64,000 nucleotides of DNA from Pseudomonas uvaldensis (lineage in GTDB: Bacteria; Pseudomonadota; Gammaproteobacteria; Pseudomonadales; Pseudomonadaceae), in contig NZ_JAIWKS010000007.1 of the NCBI RefSeq assembly GCF_021271205.1, forward strand, positions 62,001-126,000, in the 5' to 3' direction. A program made the position numbers and the translations under genes. The first letter of the stretch is position 1; every line of letters starts with the position of its first letter. Under the pieces are notes generated by a model, which did no database searches, was not told the origin of the DNA, and saw only the letters and a list, made by a program, of their open reading frames with translations. Shown here in pieces: positions 1 to 7,954 of this stretch.

Positions 1-1828
1 CCTCCTTGACCGAAGGGGCCCTGAGCTCCAGGGCCGACCCCACCGTCAGGTGCCGGACAATGGAGTTGCCCACCAAGGTCGTGCCACGGGTGACGGCGTA
101 GCTGACATCCACGGTGCCATTGAGGTTCTCGGTCACGTACCTGAACGGCACGGTAAACGGCACCACTTTGCCCGCGGTGTTCGCGGTCAGGGTTCTTGTC
201 TGATCCGGGGCATTGCTCGACGAACCGCGCCAACGCAGCACGACCTTGTCCTCCGGCAGGGTTGCGGTGTAGGTCGCGATCACGTTAGCGCCGATGGCGG
301 GATTAACGTCGTCCGGGTTCAGTACGTCGTCGGGTGCTTCCACTACCGTCGGGATAGGCAATGACGGCGCGGCAACTCCCACGCTCAAAGCCAAATGCTC
401 CGACTCGGGCTGGCCGTTCACGCTGTAGTACACCGTGAGCGAGCCGCCATCGAGCCGCTTGACCTGCTCTTTCGCCAGGTTCGCCAGCACCGGCGCGCCG
501 ACCGCCTCCCCGCTGACGATGGCGGTCACTTCATGGTAGGTCGGCAGCGTGGTGGAAGTGCGCCCGTCGCACACGATGATGATCTCGTCGCCGTCGGTTC
601 GCCCTGGGTAGTACGGAATGGACAGGGTGTAGAAATTCAGGTCCGGATCCAGCGTGCCGCCCACGGCTTCCACAATGTCGGGGGCCAGGTATTGGCGGGT
701 GTCGCCGATCACCGTCACGGAGGTGGTTTTCGAGGGAAGATCCTTCTCGCCACTGCGGATCCGCACGTAACCCACCGTGGCTCGCCCTTTGGCGATGGCC
801 GCAACATCGGCATTGGGAATGGTGAAGTCATAGAAATAGGGAATGGTTTGAACCGTTTCCTCCAGCGGGCCGACGATCACCGGCGTACTGTCGGCGGCCG
901 TGCCGCGCCAAGTCATGCGCAGCACATCACCTATGACGTGCTCGTAGCGGTTGGCGGTGACTCGGACGGTGACCGGGTTCCCGGCCAGTTCGGCAAGGTC
1001 GATTTCCTCGACGGGGAAGCCATTGACCAGCACCAGCGGCGGGTCGAGCCGGTTGTTGTTCACATCTACCAGAAGATAGGTGACCGCCGACCAGCGCCAG
1101 TAACCGCCCGGATAGTTGCCGCACTCGTCCACCACCTGATAGGCCACGGCAAGGGCATCGCTGTCGTCGGCTCGCTCGATGACCTCCGGGGGAATGGTGA
1201 TGATGATCTCCTGCCCCACCTCGCCATCGGCCACCGTACGATAGACGTTCTCGTTGCCCCAGGCCACATTGATCCGGTCATTACGGCGCATGAACTTGTA
1301 TGGCTTGATGGTGATCTGCACACCCGCCGCGGCCTCGATGGGACCGACGCCGTTATCGATAATGTCCTGGGGAATCGAATATTCCAGACCCGAGTGACCC
1401 GGGGTGCCCTGGTCCTCATCGAAACCGCCGGGTGGGTCGAGTTTGACAAACAGCTTCCACTGCGGCTGAGACTCTATGGGCAGCGTGGCGCCTACCCGCA
1501 GCACGCTGTAGAACACTGGAAAAGCGTCGCCTCTGACGATATGCCCCTCATCGATCCGAAAAGTCAGTCGCTCGTTCTTCTGGTTCAGATCGATGGTGGT
1601 GCTCCAGACCGGCGTTGTGCTGTCGCTCCAGTAGAGGCTGAAGGCGTCGCCGATCTCCATGTCGGTCCAGGGATCGACAACGCAGAGCAGCCCACCTTCC
1701 ACCAGCCTGGCCGGAATGCCGGCATCAAAGTCCTCGACGGACAGTGTCCAGCCCGGAAACCAAGGCGGATCAAGGCCTGCCAATGATTGGCTGTTTGGCG
1801 AATAACGCGGGGGAAATCGCTTTTCCAT
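1..1828 (-). CDS. Large Ig-like repeat protein, N-terminal 609 residues (runs off window)
   Basis: Reading the minus strand from ATG at 1828 gives an uninterrupted frame to base 1, so the protein exceeds 609 residues. It begins MEKRFPPRYSPNSQ and has no signal peptide. A GAGGTG ribosome-binding site lies 7 bases before the start. The product looks like tandem beta-sandwich modules of about 100 residues: stretches such as ITIKPYKFMRRNDRINVAWG, VTVRVTANRYEHVIGDVLRMTWRG and VIATYTATLPEDKVVLRWRG recur in register, each with a Trp-Gly or Trp-Arg-Gly near a strand end. This is typical of Ig-like repeat proteins of unknown role in fluorescent pseudomonads. The function is unknown; surface or secreted adhesion is only a guess. 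Shorter frames on either strand in this interval are shadows. Confidence 0.8.
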   Translation of the reverse strand, partial: MEKRFPPRYSPNSQSLAGLDPPWFPGWTLSVEDFDAGIPARLVEGGLLCVVDPWTDMEIGDAFSLYWSDSTTPVWSTTIDLNQKNERLTFRIDEGHIVRGDAFPVFYSVLRVGATLPIESQPQWKLFVKLDPPGGFDEDQGTPGHSGLEYSIPQDIIDNGVGPIEAAAGVQITIKPYKFMRRNDRINVAWGNENVYRTVADGEVGQEIIITIPPEVIERADDSDALAVAYQVVDECGNYPGGYWRWSAVTYLLVDVNNNRLDPPLVLVNGFPVEEIDLAELAGNPVTVRVTANRYEHVIGDVLRMTWRGTAADSTPVIVGPLEETVQTIPYFYDFTIPNADVAAIAKGRATVGYVRIRSGEKDLPSKTTSVTVIGDTRQYLAPDIVEAVGGTLDPDLNFYTLSIPYYPGRTDGDEIIIVCDGRTSTTLPTYHEVTAIVSGEAVGAPVLANLAKEQVKRLDGGSLTVYYSVNGQPESEHLALSVGVAAPSLPIPTVVEAPDDVLNPDDVNPAIGANVIATYTATLPEDKVVLRWRGSSSNAPDQTRTLTANTAGKVVPFTVPFRYVTENLNGTVDVSYAVTRGTTLVGNSIVRHLTVGSALELRAPSVKE

Positions 1829-1978
1829 GGAGAACACCTCGATGCTTGAGGGGTTGCCAATAAAGCAATAGAGGCGACGTGACCGAGGAATTATTAAGAC
1901 GCGTCGAGATGGGAGTGTCTACTGTCAGGAATGACAGGTTGAAGCAGGTTTAAGACGAGAGGTCGGCTGACGCGAAAC

Positions 1979-2072
1979 CTGTGGGAGCATAGCTTGCTCG
2001 CGATTGGGGTGAATCAGTCGACAACTGCTGTGGCTGGTCCGCCGCTATCGCGAGCAAGCTTTGCTCCTACAG
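1979..2072. repeat. REPIN: inverted pair of REP sequences
   Basis: Two arms of about 26 bases, 1979-2004 (ctgtgggagcatagcttgct onward) and 2047-2072, are near-perfect reverse complements, separated by 42 bases. The core gggagc...gcttgctcgcgat is the usual Pseudomonas REP sequence, and the paired arrangement is a REPIN. It occupies most of the 260-base gap between the Ig-like gene and the FMN reductase gene, in which nothing else is evident. Confidence 0.85.
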
Positions 2073-2088
2073 ATTCAGGGCCTATCGA

Positions 2089-2646
2089 CTAGCGCTTTTT
2101 ATGCTGTTCGACCCACTTGCCGTAAGCATCGATGAATTTCTGCAAAATCGGCCTCAGCGACTCGGACAGATTTCCCGCCTCGTCGAACGCGGCCCCGGCG
2201 CCCCCCAGATAGGCTTCCGGCTGTTGCATGCAAGGCACGTCGAGAAACACCAGGGATTGACGCAAATGATGGTTGGCACCGAAACCACCGATGGCCCCCG
2301 GCGATGCGCTGATCACCGCGCCAGGCTTGCCGCTCAGGCAACTCTGGCCGTACGGACGGGAGCCGACGTCGATGGCGTTCTTCAACGGGGCCGGCACCGA
2401 GCGGTTGTATTCAGGCGTGACGAACAGCAGGGCATCGGCGGCGCCGACCTTCTGACGAAAGGTCTGATAGGCCGCTGGCGGCGTGACATCGAGGTCTTCG
2501 TTATAGAGCGCCAGCTCGCCGATCTCGACGATTTCCAGCTTCAGGTTGGCCGGCGCGAGATCCGCCAGGGCCAGCGCCACTTTGCGATTGATCGACGCCT
2601 TGCGCAGGCTACCCACTAAAACAGCCACTGTGTAGACATTACTCAT
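2089..2646 (-). CDS. NAD(P)H-dependent FMN reductase (ChrR/YieF-like flavodoxin fold)
   Basis: 185 residues, the usual length for NADPH-dependent FMN reductases of the ChrR/YieF/azoreductase type. The N-terminal GSLRKASINRK (about residues 12-22) is the FMN phosphate-binding loop. TPEYNRSVPAPLKNAIDVGSR around residues 78-98 is the conserved flavin and dimer loop, and SASPGAIGGFGA the following loop. The family reduces quinones, chromate or azo compounds with NAD(P)H in the cytoplasm; the real substrate cannot be told from sequence. It stands alone between a REPIN and a small divergent gene. Confidence 0.9.
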   Translation of the reverse strand: MSNVYTVAVLVGSLRKASINRKVALALADLAPANLKLEIVEIGELALYNEDLDVTPPAAYQTFRQKVGAADALLFVTPEYNRSVPAPLKNAIDVGSRPYGQSCLSGKPGAVISASPGAIGGFGANHHLRQSLVFLDVPCMQQPEAYLGGAGAAFDEAGNLSESLRPILQKFIDAYGKWVEQHKKR

Positions 2647-2826
2647 TGGTGTTCTCGACTCGGGATTAGGGAGCCCTATTTATAGATGATCGGGCGGACT
2701 ATTGGACCAGCGGAAAACCGAAAACCTGCCGTCTGGACTATTTTTTTCTTGTAGGAAAACTTACCGCGAGTGAGCAAGGTCTACAGAACCGCAAATCGAG
2801 TGATCTATTTCCAGAGGTTCTAAGCA

Positions 2827-3060
2827 ATGGCAGCAGTACAAGTCGGACAGTTTCATGCGCGAGACGCCGAAGGTCGCGTCTATTCGGTGTATGAATTCCA
2901 GGAGTCGACCCCGTCGCCGGACGGTAATGGCAAGGAGCCTGTCACTACTTACAAGTTGGCCATCGGGGACCGAGTCAACAAGGTGGACAACGACCGGTTT
3001 GTACTGGTGCAGTCAGGGATCGAACTGACACGCGAACCTGAAACCTCCATAGCGTTATAA
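2827..3060 (+). CDS. Small conserved hypothetical protein (77 aa)
   Basis: A 77-residue acidic soluble protein starting MAAVQVGQFHARDAEGR, with an AGAGG ribosome-binding site shortly upstream. It has no signal peptide, membrane segment or known motif. The pattern of short alternating polar and hydrophobic stretches (RVYSVYEFQES, TTYKLAIGDRV, RFVLVQSGIEL) suggests a small beta-rich fold. Codon use matches its neighbours. I believe it is one of the short conserved Pseudomonas proteins without function; the call rests on the clean frame and the ribosome-binding site. Confidence 0.65.
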   Translation: MAAVQVGQFHARDAEGRVYSVYEFQESTPSPDGNGKEPVTTYKLAIGDRVNKVDNDRFVLVQSGIELTREPETSIAL

Positions 3061-3138
3061 GTTAAGCAGAAGTCGTACCTGGACTTGGGTTAGGATTCAG
3101 CCACTCAACGGCCTACCCGCCCAACATGGACTTCCTGC

Positions 3139-4032
3139 ATGCGTTTACGCCACATCGAAGTGATCCAGGCGCTGTTGCAGACCGGCCACCTCGGCACGGC
3201 GGCCGAATGGCTGCAACTGCCGACGGCTGAGGTCGAGGCGATCCTGCGCGACGCCGAGGCCCAGTTGGGCTTCATGCTGTTCGCCAGTGTACGCGGGCGA
3301 CTGCAAGCCACTCGGGAAGCACTTGATTTGCGCGAAGGCATCACGGGCGTGTATGACGCCCTCGAACCGGTACAACGGTTGGCCGCCAGCCTGAAGCACT
3401 ATCAAGCGCCTCCGCTGCGGATCATCTGCACCCCGCCGCTGGCCCAGCAATTGTTGCCCCGCAGCATGGCCGCCCTGCGTCGTCGTTATCCGGATGCCCC
3501 CTGCACGCTGCTCAGCCAGCCGACCCGCGACATTGTCCGTAGCCTGCTGTTGCGCGACAGCGACCTGGGCCTGAGCCTGCACGATCCCGAACACCCGGAC
3601 ATTCATTGCCAGGTGATCGCCCAGGGCAAACTGCAATTGCTGGCGCCCCACGGCTGGTTACAACCGCGACAAAAGTACATCTCCCTACAGGATCTGGCGG
3701 GTCAGTCGCTGGTGGGGCTGGAAGGTCACGATCCGTTGAGCCCCGCATTCGACAACAAGCTGGGGGCGTTGCGCCCGGCGCCGCTGGTCCAGATTCGCGT
3801 ACAAACCCATCAGATGATGCGCGCCATGGTCGAGGCCGGCGAAGGGCTGGCCATCGTCGACCCCTTCACGGCCTCGGGCGCCAAGGAGGGTGGGCTGGAT
3901 GTGTGCCCGGTGTCGCCCGCCGTTCCCATCAGCCTCTATGCCCTGCATCTGAACGACACGGCGCCCTCGCCCACCCTCCAGTCGCTGCTGGAACTGATCA
4001 AGGAACAAGCCGAGGCGTTGCTGAGCCACTGA
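3139..4032 (+). CDS. LysR-family transcriptional regulator
   Basis: 297 residues, standard LysR length. An N-terminal winged helix-turn-helix (MRLRHIEVIQALLQTGHLGTAAEWLQ..., residues 1-60) is followed by a periplasmic-binding-protein-like effector domain from about residue 90 (LRIICTPPLAQQLLP, LLRDSDLGLSLHD, MVEAGEGLAIVDPF). The HTH is somewhat degenerate: the usual SxAAxxLxxSQxAxS signature reads GTAAEWLQLPTAEVEA, so DNA specificity may be unusual. No obvious divergent target gene lies upstream. The 3' end overlaps the convergent acetyltransferase gene by 35 bases. Confidence 0.88.
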   Translation: MRLRHIEVIQALLQTGHLGTAAEWLQLPTAEVEAILRDAEAQLGFMLFASVRGRLQATREALDLREGITGVYDALEPVQRLAASLKHYQAPPLRIICTPPLAQQLLPRSMAALRRRYPDAPCTLLSQPTRDIVRSLLLRDSDLGLSLHDPEHPDIHCQVIAQGKLQLLAPHGWLQPRQKYISLQDLAGQSLVGLEGHDPLSPAFDNKLGALRPAPLVQIRVQTHQMMRAMVEAGEGLAIVDPFTASGAKEGGLDVCPVSPAVPISLYALHLNDTAPSPTLQSLLELIKEQAEALLSH

Positions 4033-4612
4033 CCGACATGCCCAGCGGGTCATCGAACAGCCGGTACCAGAACAACGCCACCTCGGCGGTATGCCGGTCG
4101 ATGCCGCGATAACGCAGGTGATCGATGCCGCCCAGCACGTAACCACAACGTTCATAGAGCCGGCAGGCCCCCAAGTTGTTGTTCTGGGTTTCGAGCATGA
4201 TTCCCGGCAGTTTTTTCTTGCGGCTCCAGAACTGGGCGACGTCGAGCAACGCCCTGGCCACGCCATGGCGACGGGCCGGGGCATGCACCGCCAGTTCGTC
4301 GATGTGAGCGAAACCGTTCCAGTTGGTGCTGATCACTAAATGGCCCACCGGCTGGTCGTCCAGGTACGCCATGAAGATTTCGCTGTCCGGAACACCGTGG
4401 AAGCCGCTGAACTCTTCAGGATCGATGCCATAACACTTGCTGTAAGGAACGATAGGAGTGATCGGCCACTGGCTCACCGGACGACCGATCTGTGCCGTGC
4501 CGTAGGCGTTGACTTCGAAACTGAAATCGCTGCCCCAGATATAGGCAGCGAAGCCGTCATCGACGACCCGCACCGACAGGCCAGGATGTTTGGGATTCAC
4601 GACCGGTTGCAT
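3998..4612 (-). CDS. GNAT-family N-acetyltransferase
   Basis: 204 residues from ATG at 4612, chosen because GAGGAG lies about 10 bases upstream; an upstream in-frame ATG at 4642 would add 10 residues. The acetyl-CoA site is visible as LAVHAPARRHGVARALLD, the GNAT motif A R/Q-x-x-G-x-G/A pattern. It is followed by GIMLETQNNNLGACRLYERCGY, where the N-x-x-A-x-x-x-Y-x-x-x-G-F/Y motif B is clear. The N-terminal part (YIWGSDFSFEVN) resembles streptothricin-acetyltransferase-like members. Substrate unknown. Convergent with the LysR gene, with overlapping 3' ends. Confidence 0.88.
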   Translation of the reverse strand: MQPVVNPKHPGLSVRVVDDGFAAYIWGSDFSFEVNAYGTAQIGRPVSQWPITPIVPYSKCYGIDPEEFSGFHGVPDSEIFMAYLDDQPVGHLVISTNWNGFAHIDELAVHAPARRHGVARALLDVAQFWSRKKKLPGIMLETQNNNLGACRLYERCGYVLGGIDHLRYRGIDRHTAEVALFWYRLFDDPLGMSVSGSATPRLVP

Positions 4613-4770
4613 GCTGGGAAAGCTCCTCATTCCATGAGGCAATCAACGGCACGGCGCCATCTATTGCTCTTGCCTATCGAAACGTCGTACATCAAGCGGG
4701 ATCCATAGCCTGTCCGTGCCCTCAGGGTAGAAGGTATGGGCGATTGTGGCGAGAAATGAATACAAACAAC

Positions 4771-4865
4771 GCCCGTTGTGGGAGCGGGCTTGCTCGCGAA
4801 AGCGGTGGCTCAGCAACCATCTTTATGACACACCGCCTTGGCGAGCAAGCCTGCCCCCAACGGGC
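4771..4865. repeat. REPIN: inverted pair of REP sequences
   Basis: The outer ends gcccgttg and caacgggc and the inner arms gggcttgctcgcgaaagcgg and ccgccttggcgagcaagcct are imperfect inverted copies across 95 bases, the usual REPIN layout. It lies in the 270-base gap between the GNAT gene and the 3' end of dnaQ. Nothing else is evident in that gap. Confidence 0.85.
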
Positions 4866-4882
4866 ATCCGATCGTCAATCCC

Positions 4883-5635
4883 TCACTGGCCAGCCTCAGC
4901 CAACTGCGTCCACAGTGCCGGAGCGCCGGCCGACTTGGCGATGGCTTCCAGACGCGCGGCATGTTCGGCGAGGTCGCTTTCACTGGCGCGGATGATCCGG
5001 GCAGGCCGGCGATCAGCAGGCAAACGGCGGATTTCCGAAGCCTTGTTGCCCGAGCCTTCTCCGGTGCCATTGCCATCCGAGGCGTTGCCTGCCAGGGACA
5101 GGCTGGTCTGACCACCGGTCATGGTCAGGTAGACGTCGGCCAGAATCTCGGAGTCGAGCAAGGCGCCGTGCAGTTCACGACCGGAGTTGTCGACGCCATA
5201 GCGCTTGCACAACGCATCGAGGCTGTTGCGCTGCCCCGGATGCCGTTCGCGGGCCATGACCAGGGTGTCGAGAATGGTGCAATGCTGGCTGATATCGGCC
5301 CGGTCGTGCTGGCCCATCAACGCGAATTCGTTGTTGATGAAGCCCACGTCGAACGCCGCGTTATGGATGATCAGCTGAGCGCCCTGGATGAACTCGAAGA
5401 ACTCGTCGGCCACTTCGGCGAAACGCGGCTTGCCCACCAGGAATTCATTGGTGATGCCGTGAACGCCGATGGCGCCCTCGTCACTTTCGCGGTCCGGTTG
5501 CAGGTACACGTGGAAATGGCGACCGGTCAGGCGCCGGCCGATCAACTCGACACAACCGATTTCGATAATCCGGTGACCATCGGTCACCGGCATGCCGGTG
5601 GTTTCGGTATCCAGTACTACAGATCTGTTGGCCAT
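4883..5635 (-). CDS. dnaQ: DNA polymerase III epsilon subunit (3'-5' proofreading exonuclease)
   Basis: 250 residues, the normal DnaQ length. The DEDDh exonuclease motifs are all present: ExoI D9-x-E11 (VLDTETTG), ExoII D96 (HNAAFDVGF), and ExoIII H156 and D161 (HGALLDSEILADVY). The C-terminal tail from about residue 185 is a low-complexity linker followed by the segment that in DnaQ binds the alpha polymerase subunit. The protein edits misincorporated bases in the replicative holoenzyme. The neighbouring rnhA is in the same orientation, 110 bases upstream, an arrangement known in gamma-proteobacteria. Confidence 0.96.
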   Translation of the reverse strand: MANRSVVLDTETTGMPVTDGHRIIEIGCVELIGRRLTGRHFHVYLQPDRESDEGAIGVHGITNEFLVGKPRFAEVADEFFEFIQGAQLIIHNAAFDVGFINNEFALMGQHDRADISQHCTILDTLVMARERHPGQRNSLDALCKRYGVDNSGRELHGALLDSEILADVYLTMTGGQTSLSLAGNASDGNGTGEGSGNKASEIRRLPADRRPARIIRASESDLAEHAARLEAIAKSAGAPALWTQLAEAGQ

Positions 5636-5745
5636 CAGTGTTCAGTTCTCAGCGGGCAGGCTTGCAAAAGCACGGATCTTAACACGCTGCGGGGAATGAC
5701 TGACCGCAGCTTTTGCTGGCTGTAACTTTTGTGGACAGGGTTGAA

Positions 5746-6198
5746 TCAGGCCTGTTTGTAACCACGCACCTCATCCACCCCGCGATTGGCCAACTGGTCG
5801 GCCCGTTCGTTACCGGGGTGGCCGATGTGGCCACGCACCCATTTCCAGGTGACCTTGTGGCGGTTGACCTGCTCATCCAGCAGCATCCACAGGTCGGCGT
5901 TCTTGACCGGCTCCTTCGCAGCCGTCTTCCAGCCGCGCTTTTTCCAGTTCGCCATCCACTCATTGATGCCTTTCATCACGTACTGCGAATCGGTCACCAG
6001 CAACACGTCACAGGGCCGCTTGAGTTCTTCGAGGCCACGAATGGCACCCATTAGCTCCATGCGATTGTTGGTGGTATTGGCTTCGCCGCCCCAGAGTTCC
6101 TTTTCAACACCCTTGTAAATCAACAGCGCCCCCCAGCCACCCGGGCCGGGATTGCCCTTGCAGGCGCCGTCAGTGAAAAGTTCTACGCTATCGCTCAT
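5746..6198 (-). CDS. rnhA: Ribonuclease HI
   Basis: 150 residues, the usual RNase HI length. The catalytic carboxylates are D10 (LFTDGACKGNPGPGG), E48 (NNRMELMGAI), D70 (LVTDSQYV) and D134 (GNERADQLA), with the flexible-loop histidine H124. It degrades the RNA strand of RNA-DNA hybrids in the cytoplasm. It lies between a methyltransferase gene and dnaQ, all on the minus strand. Confidence 0.97.
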   Translation of the reverse strand: MSDSVELFTDGACKGNPGPGGWGALLIYKGVEKELWGGEANTTNNRMELMGAIRGLEELKRPCDVLLVTDSQYVMKGINEWMANWKKRGWKTAAKEPVKNADLWMLLDEQVNRHKVTWKWVRGHIGHPGNERADQLANRGVDEVRGYKQA

Positions 6199-6262
6199 GC
6201 GGTCTGTCCAGAAAAAACACAGGCCCGCCGGCGATGATACCGGTCAGGCCATGGAAAAAAGG

Positions 6263-7021
6263 TTATGGCTCGATATGGCGACGATTGACCTTGGCCATCG
6301 GCAAGGGAATCAGCTTGCCCATCGGCTCGCGCCGCACCTGGCGCACCGGGCGCAGCCCGACGGCGATCTTGCGCGCCACCAGAAGATAGAAGCCGCCGCC
6401 GGACAGTTGCCAGCCGCCGGCCCGGCGTTCCCAGCCAGCCAGACGAGCCTGCCACTTGGGCGACGCGAGCGGCGGACGATAGCACCCGAAGCGGCGTTTC
6501 TCCAGCGCGAAGCCCAGCAGGTTGAGCCAGTCGCCCACCCTCGACGCCGAGATGCAACGGGCCTGGCGCAAGCCGTCGTGGGCGAATACATGGCGCAGGC
6601 CCCAACTGCTCCAGGGATTGATGCCAATGATCACCAGGTGCCCGCCGGGACGCACGCTGCTGGCGGCCTCACGCAACAAGCCGTGGGGCGACAGGCAAAA
6701 ATCCAGGCCATGCTGCATCACCACCACGTCGGCGGCGTGCTCGCTCAAGGGCCACGCCTGTTCTTCACAGACGATCTCGACCCCTGGCAGCGGCGCCCCC
6801 AGGCGAACATTGCGCTGGACCTGCGGCGCAGCCGGTGGCGTCTGTGCCGACGGTCCGTAATGCACCAGGTAACCGCCAAAGAAACGGCCCAGCTCGTCCT
6901 CGAGCATGCGCCGCTCCTCTTCCAGCAGCAATTGCCCGACGGGGCCGGATAGCCATTCACGGGCCGCGCTGATCAGCGCCAGCCACTCGGGATCGGCCTG
7001 AGCGAACGCTTCATCGGTCAT
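6263..7021 (-). CDS. Class I SAM-dependent methyltransferase
   Basis: 252 residues with a methyltransferase type 11 core. DVVVMQHGLDF corresponds to the acidic post-II strand and LLREAASSVRPGGHLVIIGINP to motif III with the PGG turn. The glycine-rich SAM motif I is degenerate: the region before it reads VQRNVRLGAPLPGVEIVC instead of a GxGxG loop. The C-terminus is basic (RQVRREPMGKLIPLPMAKVNRR). This gene is conserved between rnhA and gloB in pseudomonads (compare PA1814, from memory). The substrate is unknown. It is divergent from gloB across 66 bases. Confidence 0.85.
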   Translation of the reverse strand: MTDEAFAQADPEWLALISAAREWLSGPVGQLLLEEERRMLEDELGRFFGGYLVHYGPSAQTPPAAPQVQRNVRLGAPLPGVEIVCEEQAWPLSEHAADVVVMQHGLDFCLSPHGLLREAASSVRPGGHLVIIGINPWSSWGLRHVFAHDGLRQARCISASRVGDWLNLLGFALEKRRFGCYRPPLASPKWQARLAGWERRAGGWQLSGGGFYLLVARKIAVGLRPVRQVRREPMGKLIPLPMAKVNRRHIEP

Positions 7022-7087
7022 TTACATTCTCCAACGCGCCAGGAAGTTCTAAGATGCGCCTTTGTTTTCCGCTTGGCGAATTCCGCG

Positions 7088-7855
7088 ATGATACAGATCA
7101 GTGCACTGCCCGCGTTCACCGATAACTACATCTGGTTGTTACAGGATCACGCCACCCTGCGCTGCGCCGTGGTCGACCCGGGTGACGCCGCGCCGGTGCA
7201 AGCCTGGCTCGAAGCCCATCCAGGCTGGGCCCTGAGCGACATATTGGTCACCCATCACCACCATGACCATGTCGGCGGAGTCGAGGCGTTGAAAAAAGCC
7301 ACCGGTGCTACGGTCTATGGCCCGGCCAGCGAGAACATCCCGGCGCGGGATGTGGCGCTCGGGGACGACGACCGGATCAACGTGCTCGGGCTGGACTTCG
7401 ACGTCTTCGCCGTGCCCGGCCATACACTGGGCCATATCGCTTATTACCATCATGGCCTGCTGTTCTGCGGCGACACCCTGTTCGCCGCCGGCTGCGGGCG
7501 CCTCTTCGAGGGTACGCCCGACCAGATGCATCGCTCGCTCGGCCGGCTCGCCGCCCTGCCCGAGGATACGCTGGTGTACTGCACCCATGAATATACGTTG
7601 AGCAACTTGAAGTTCGCCGCCGCGGTGGAACCCGACAATCCTGACATTGCCGCCCGTCTGGAAAAAGTCGCCCGCCAGCGCAGCGACGGTGTCATGACCC
7701 TGCCCTCGACCCTGGCCCTGGAAAAACGCACCAACCCCTTCCTGCGAACCGCTGAAACATTAGTTAAACAAAAAGCAGACGAACGGAACGGCCAGCGAAA
7801 CGGGACGCCGAGTGAGGTTTTTGCGGCCTTGAGGGCTTGGAAAGATAAGTTCTAA
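7088..7855 (+). CDS. gloB: Hydroxyacylglutathione hydrolase (glyoxalase II)
   Basis: 255 residues from ATG at 7088; an upstream TTG at 7073 would extend it by five residues but is less likely. The binuclear metal motif of the metallo-beta-lactamase fold is present as H56-x-H58-x-D60-H61 (THHHHDHVGG). Further ligands are in GHTLGHIAYY, LFCGDTLFAAGCGRLFEG and YCTHEYTLSN. The C-terminal RTNPFLRT is the glutathione-binding glyoxalase II signature. It hydrolyses S-lactoylglutathione to lactate and glutathione, the second step of methylglyoxal detoxification. Confidence 0.96.
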   Translation: MIQISALPAFTDNYIWLLQDHATLRCAVVDPGDAAPVQAWLEAHPGWALSDILVTHHHHDHVGGVEALKKATGATVYGPASENIPARDVALGDDDRINVLGLDFDVFAVPGHTLGHIAYYHHGLLFCGDTLFAAGCGRLFEGTPDQMHRSLGRLAALPEDTLVYCTHEYTLSNLKFAAAVEPDNPDIAARLEKVARQRSDGVMTLPSTLALEKRTNPFLRTAETLVKQKADERNGQRNGTPSEVFAALRAWKDKF

Positions 7856-7954
7856 GCCCGTCGTCCGGCGATACAAAAATTCTGAATGGTTGACCTGTTG
7901 GGGTGCGCTTTCTAGAATCGGCCGACATTTTTGCCCGGAACTTACTTCCAGCCA

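Noticed and set aside
1829..2088. REPIN as a terminator or small RNA
   Set aside because: Sequence matches common REP elements and there is no T tract or promoter evidence for an RNA gene.
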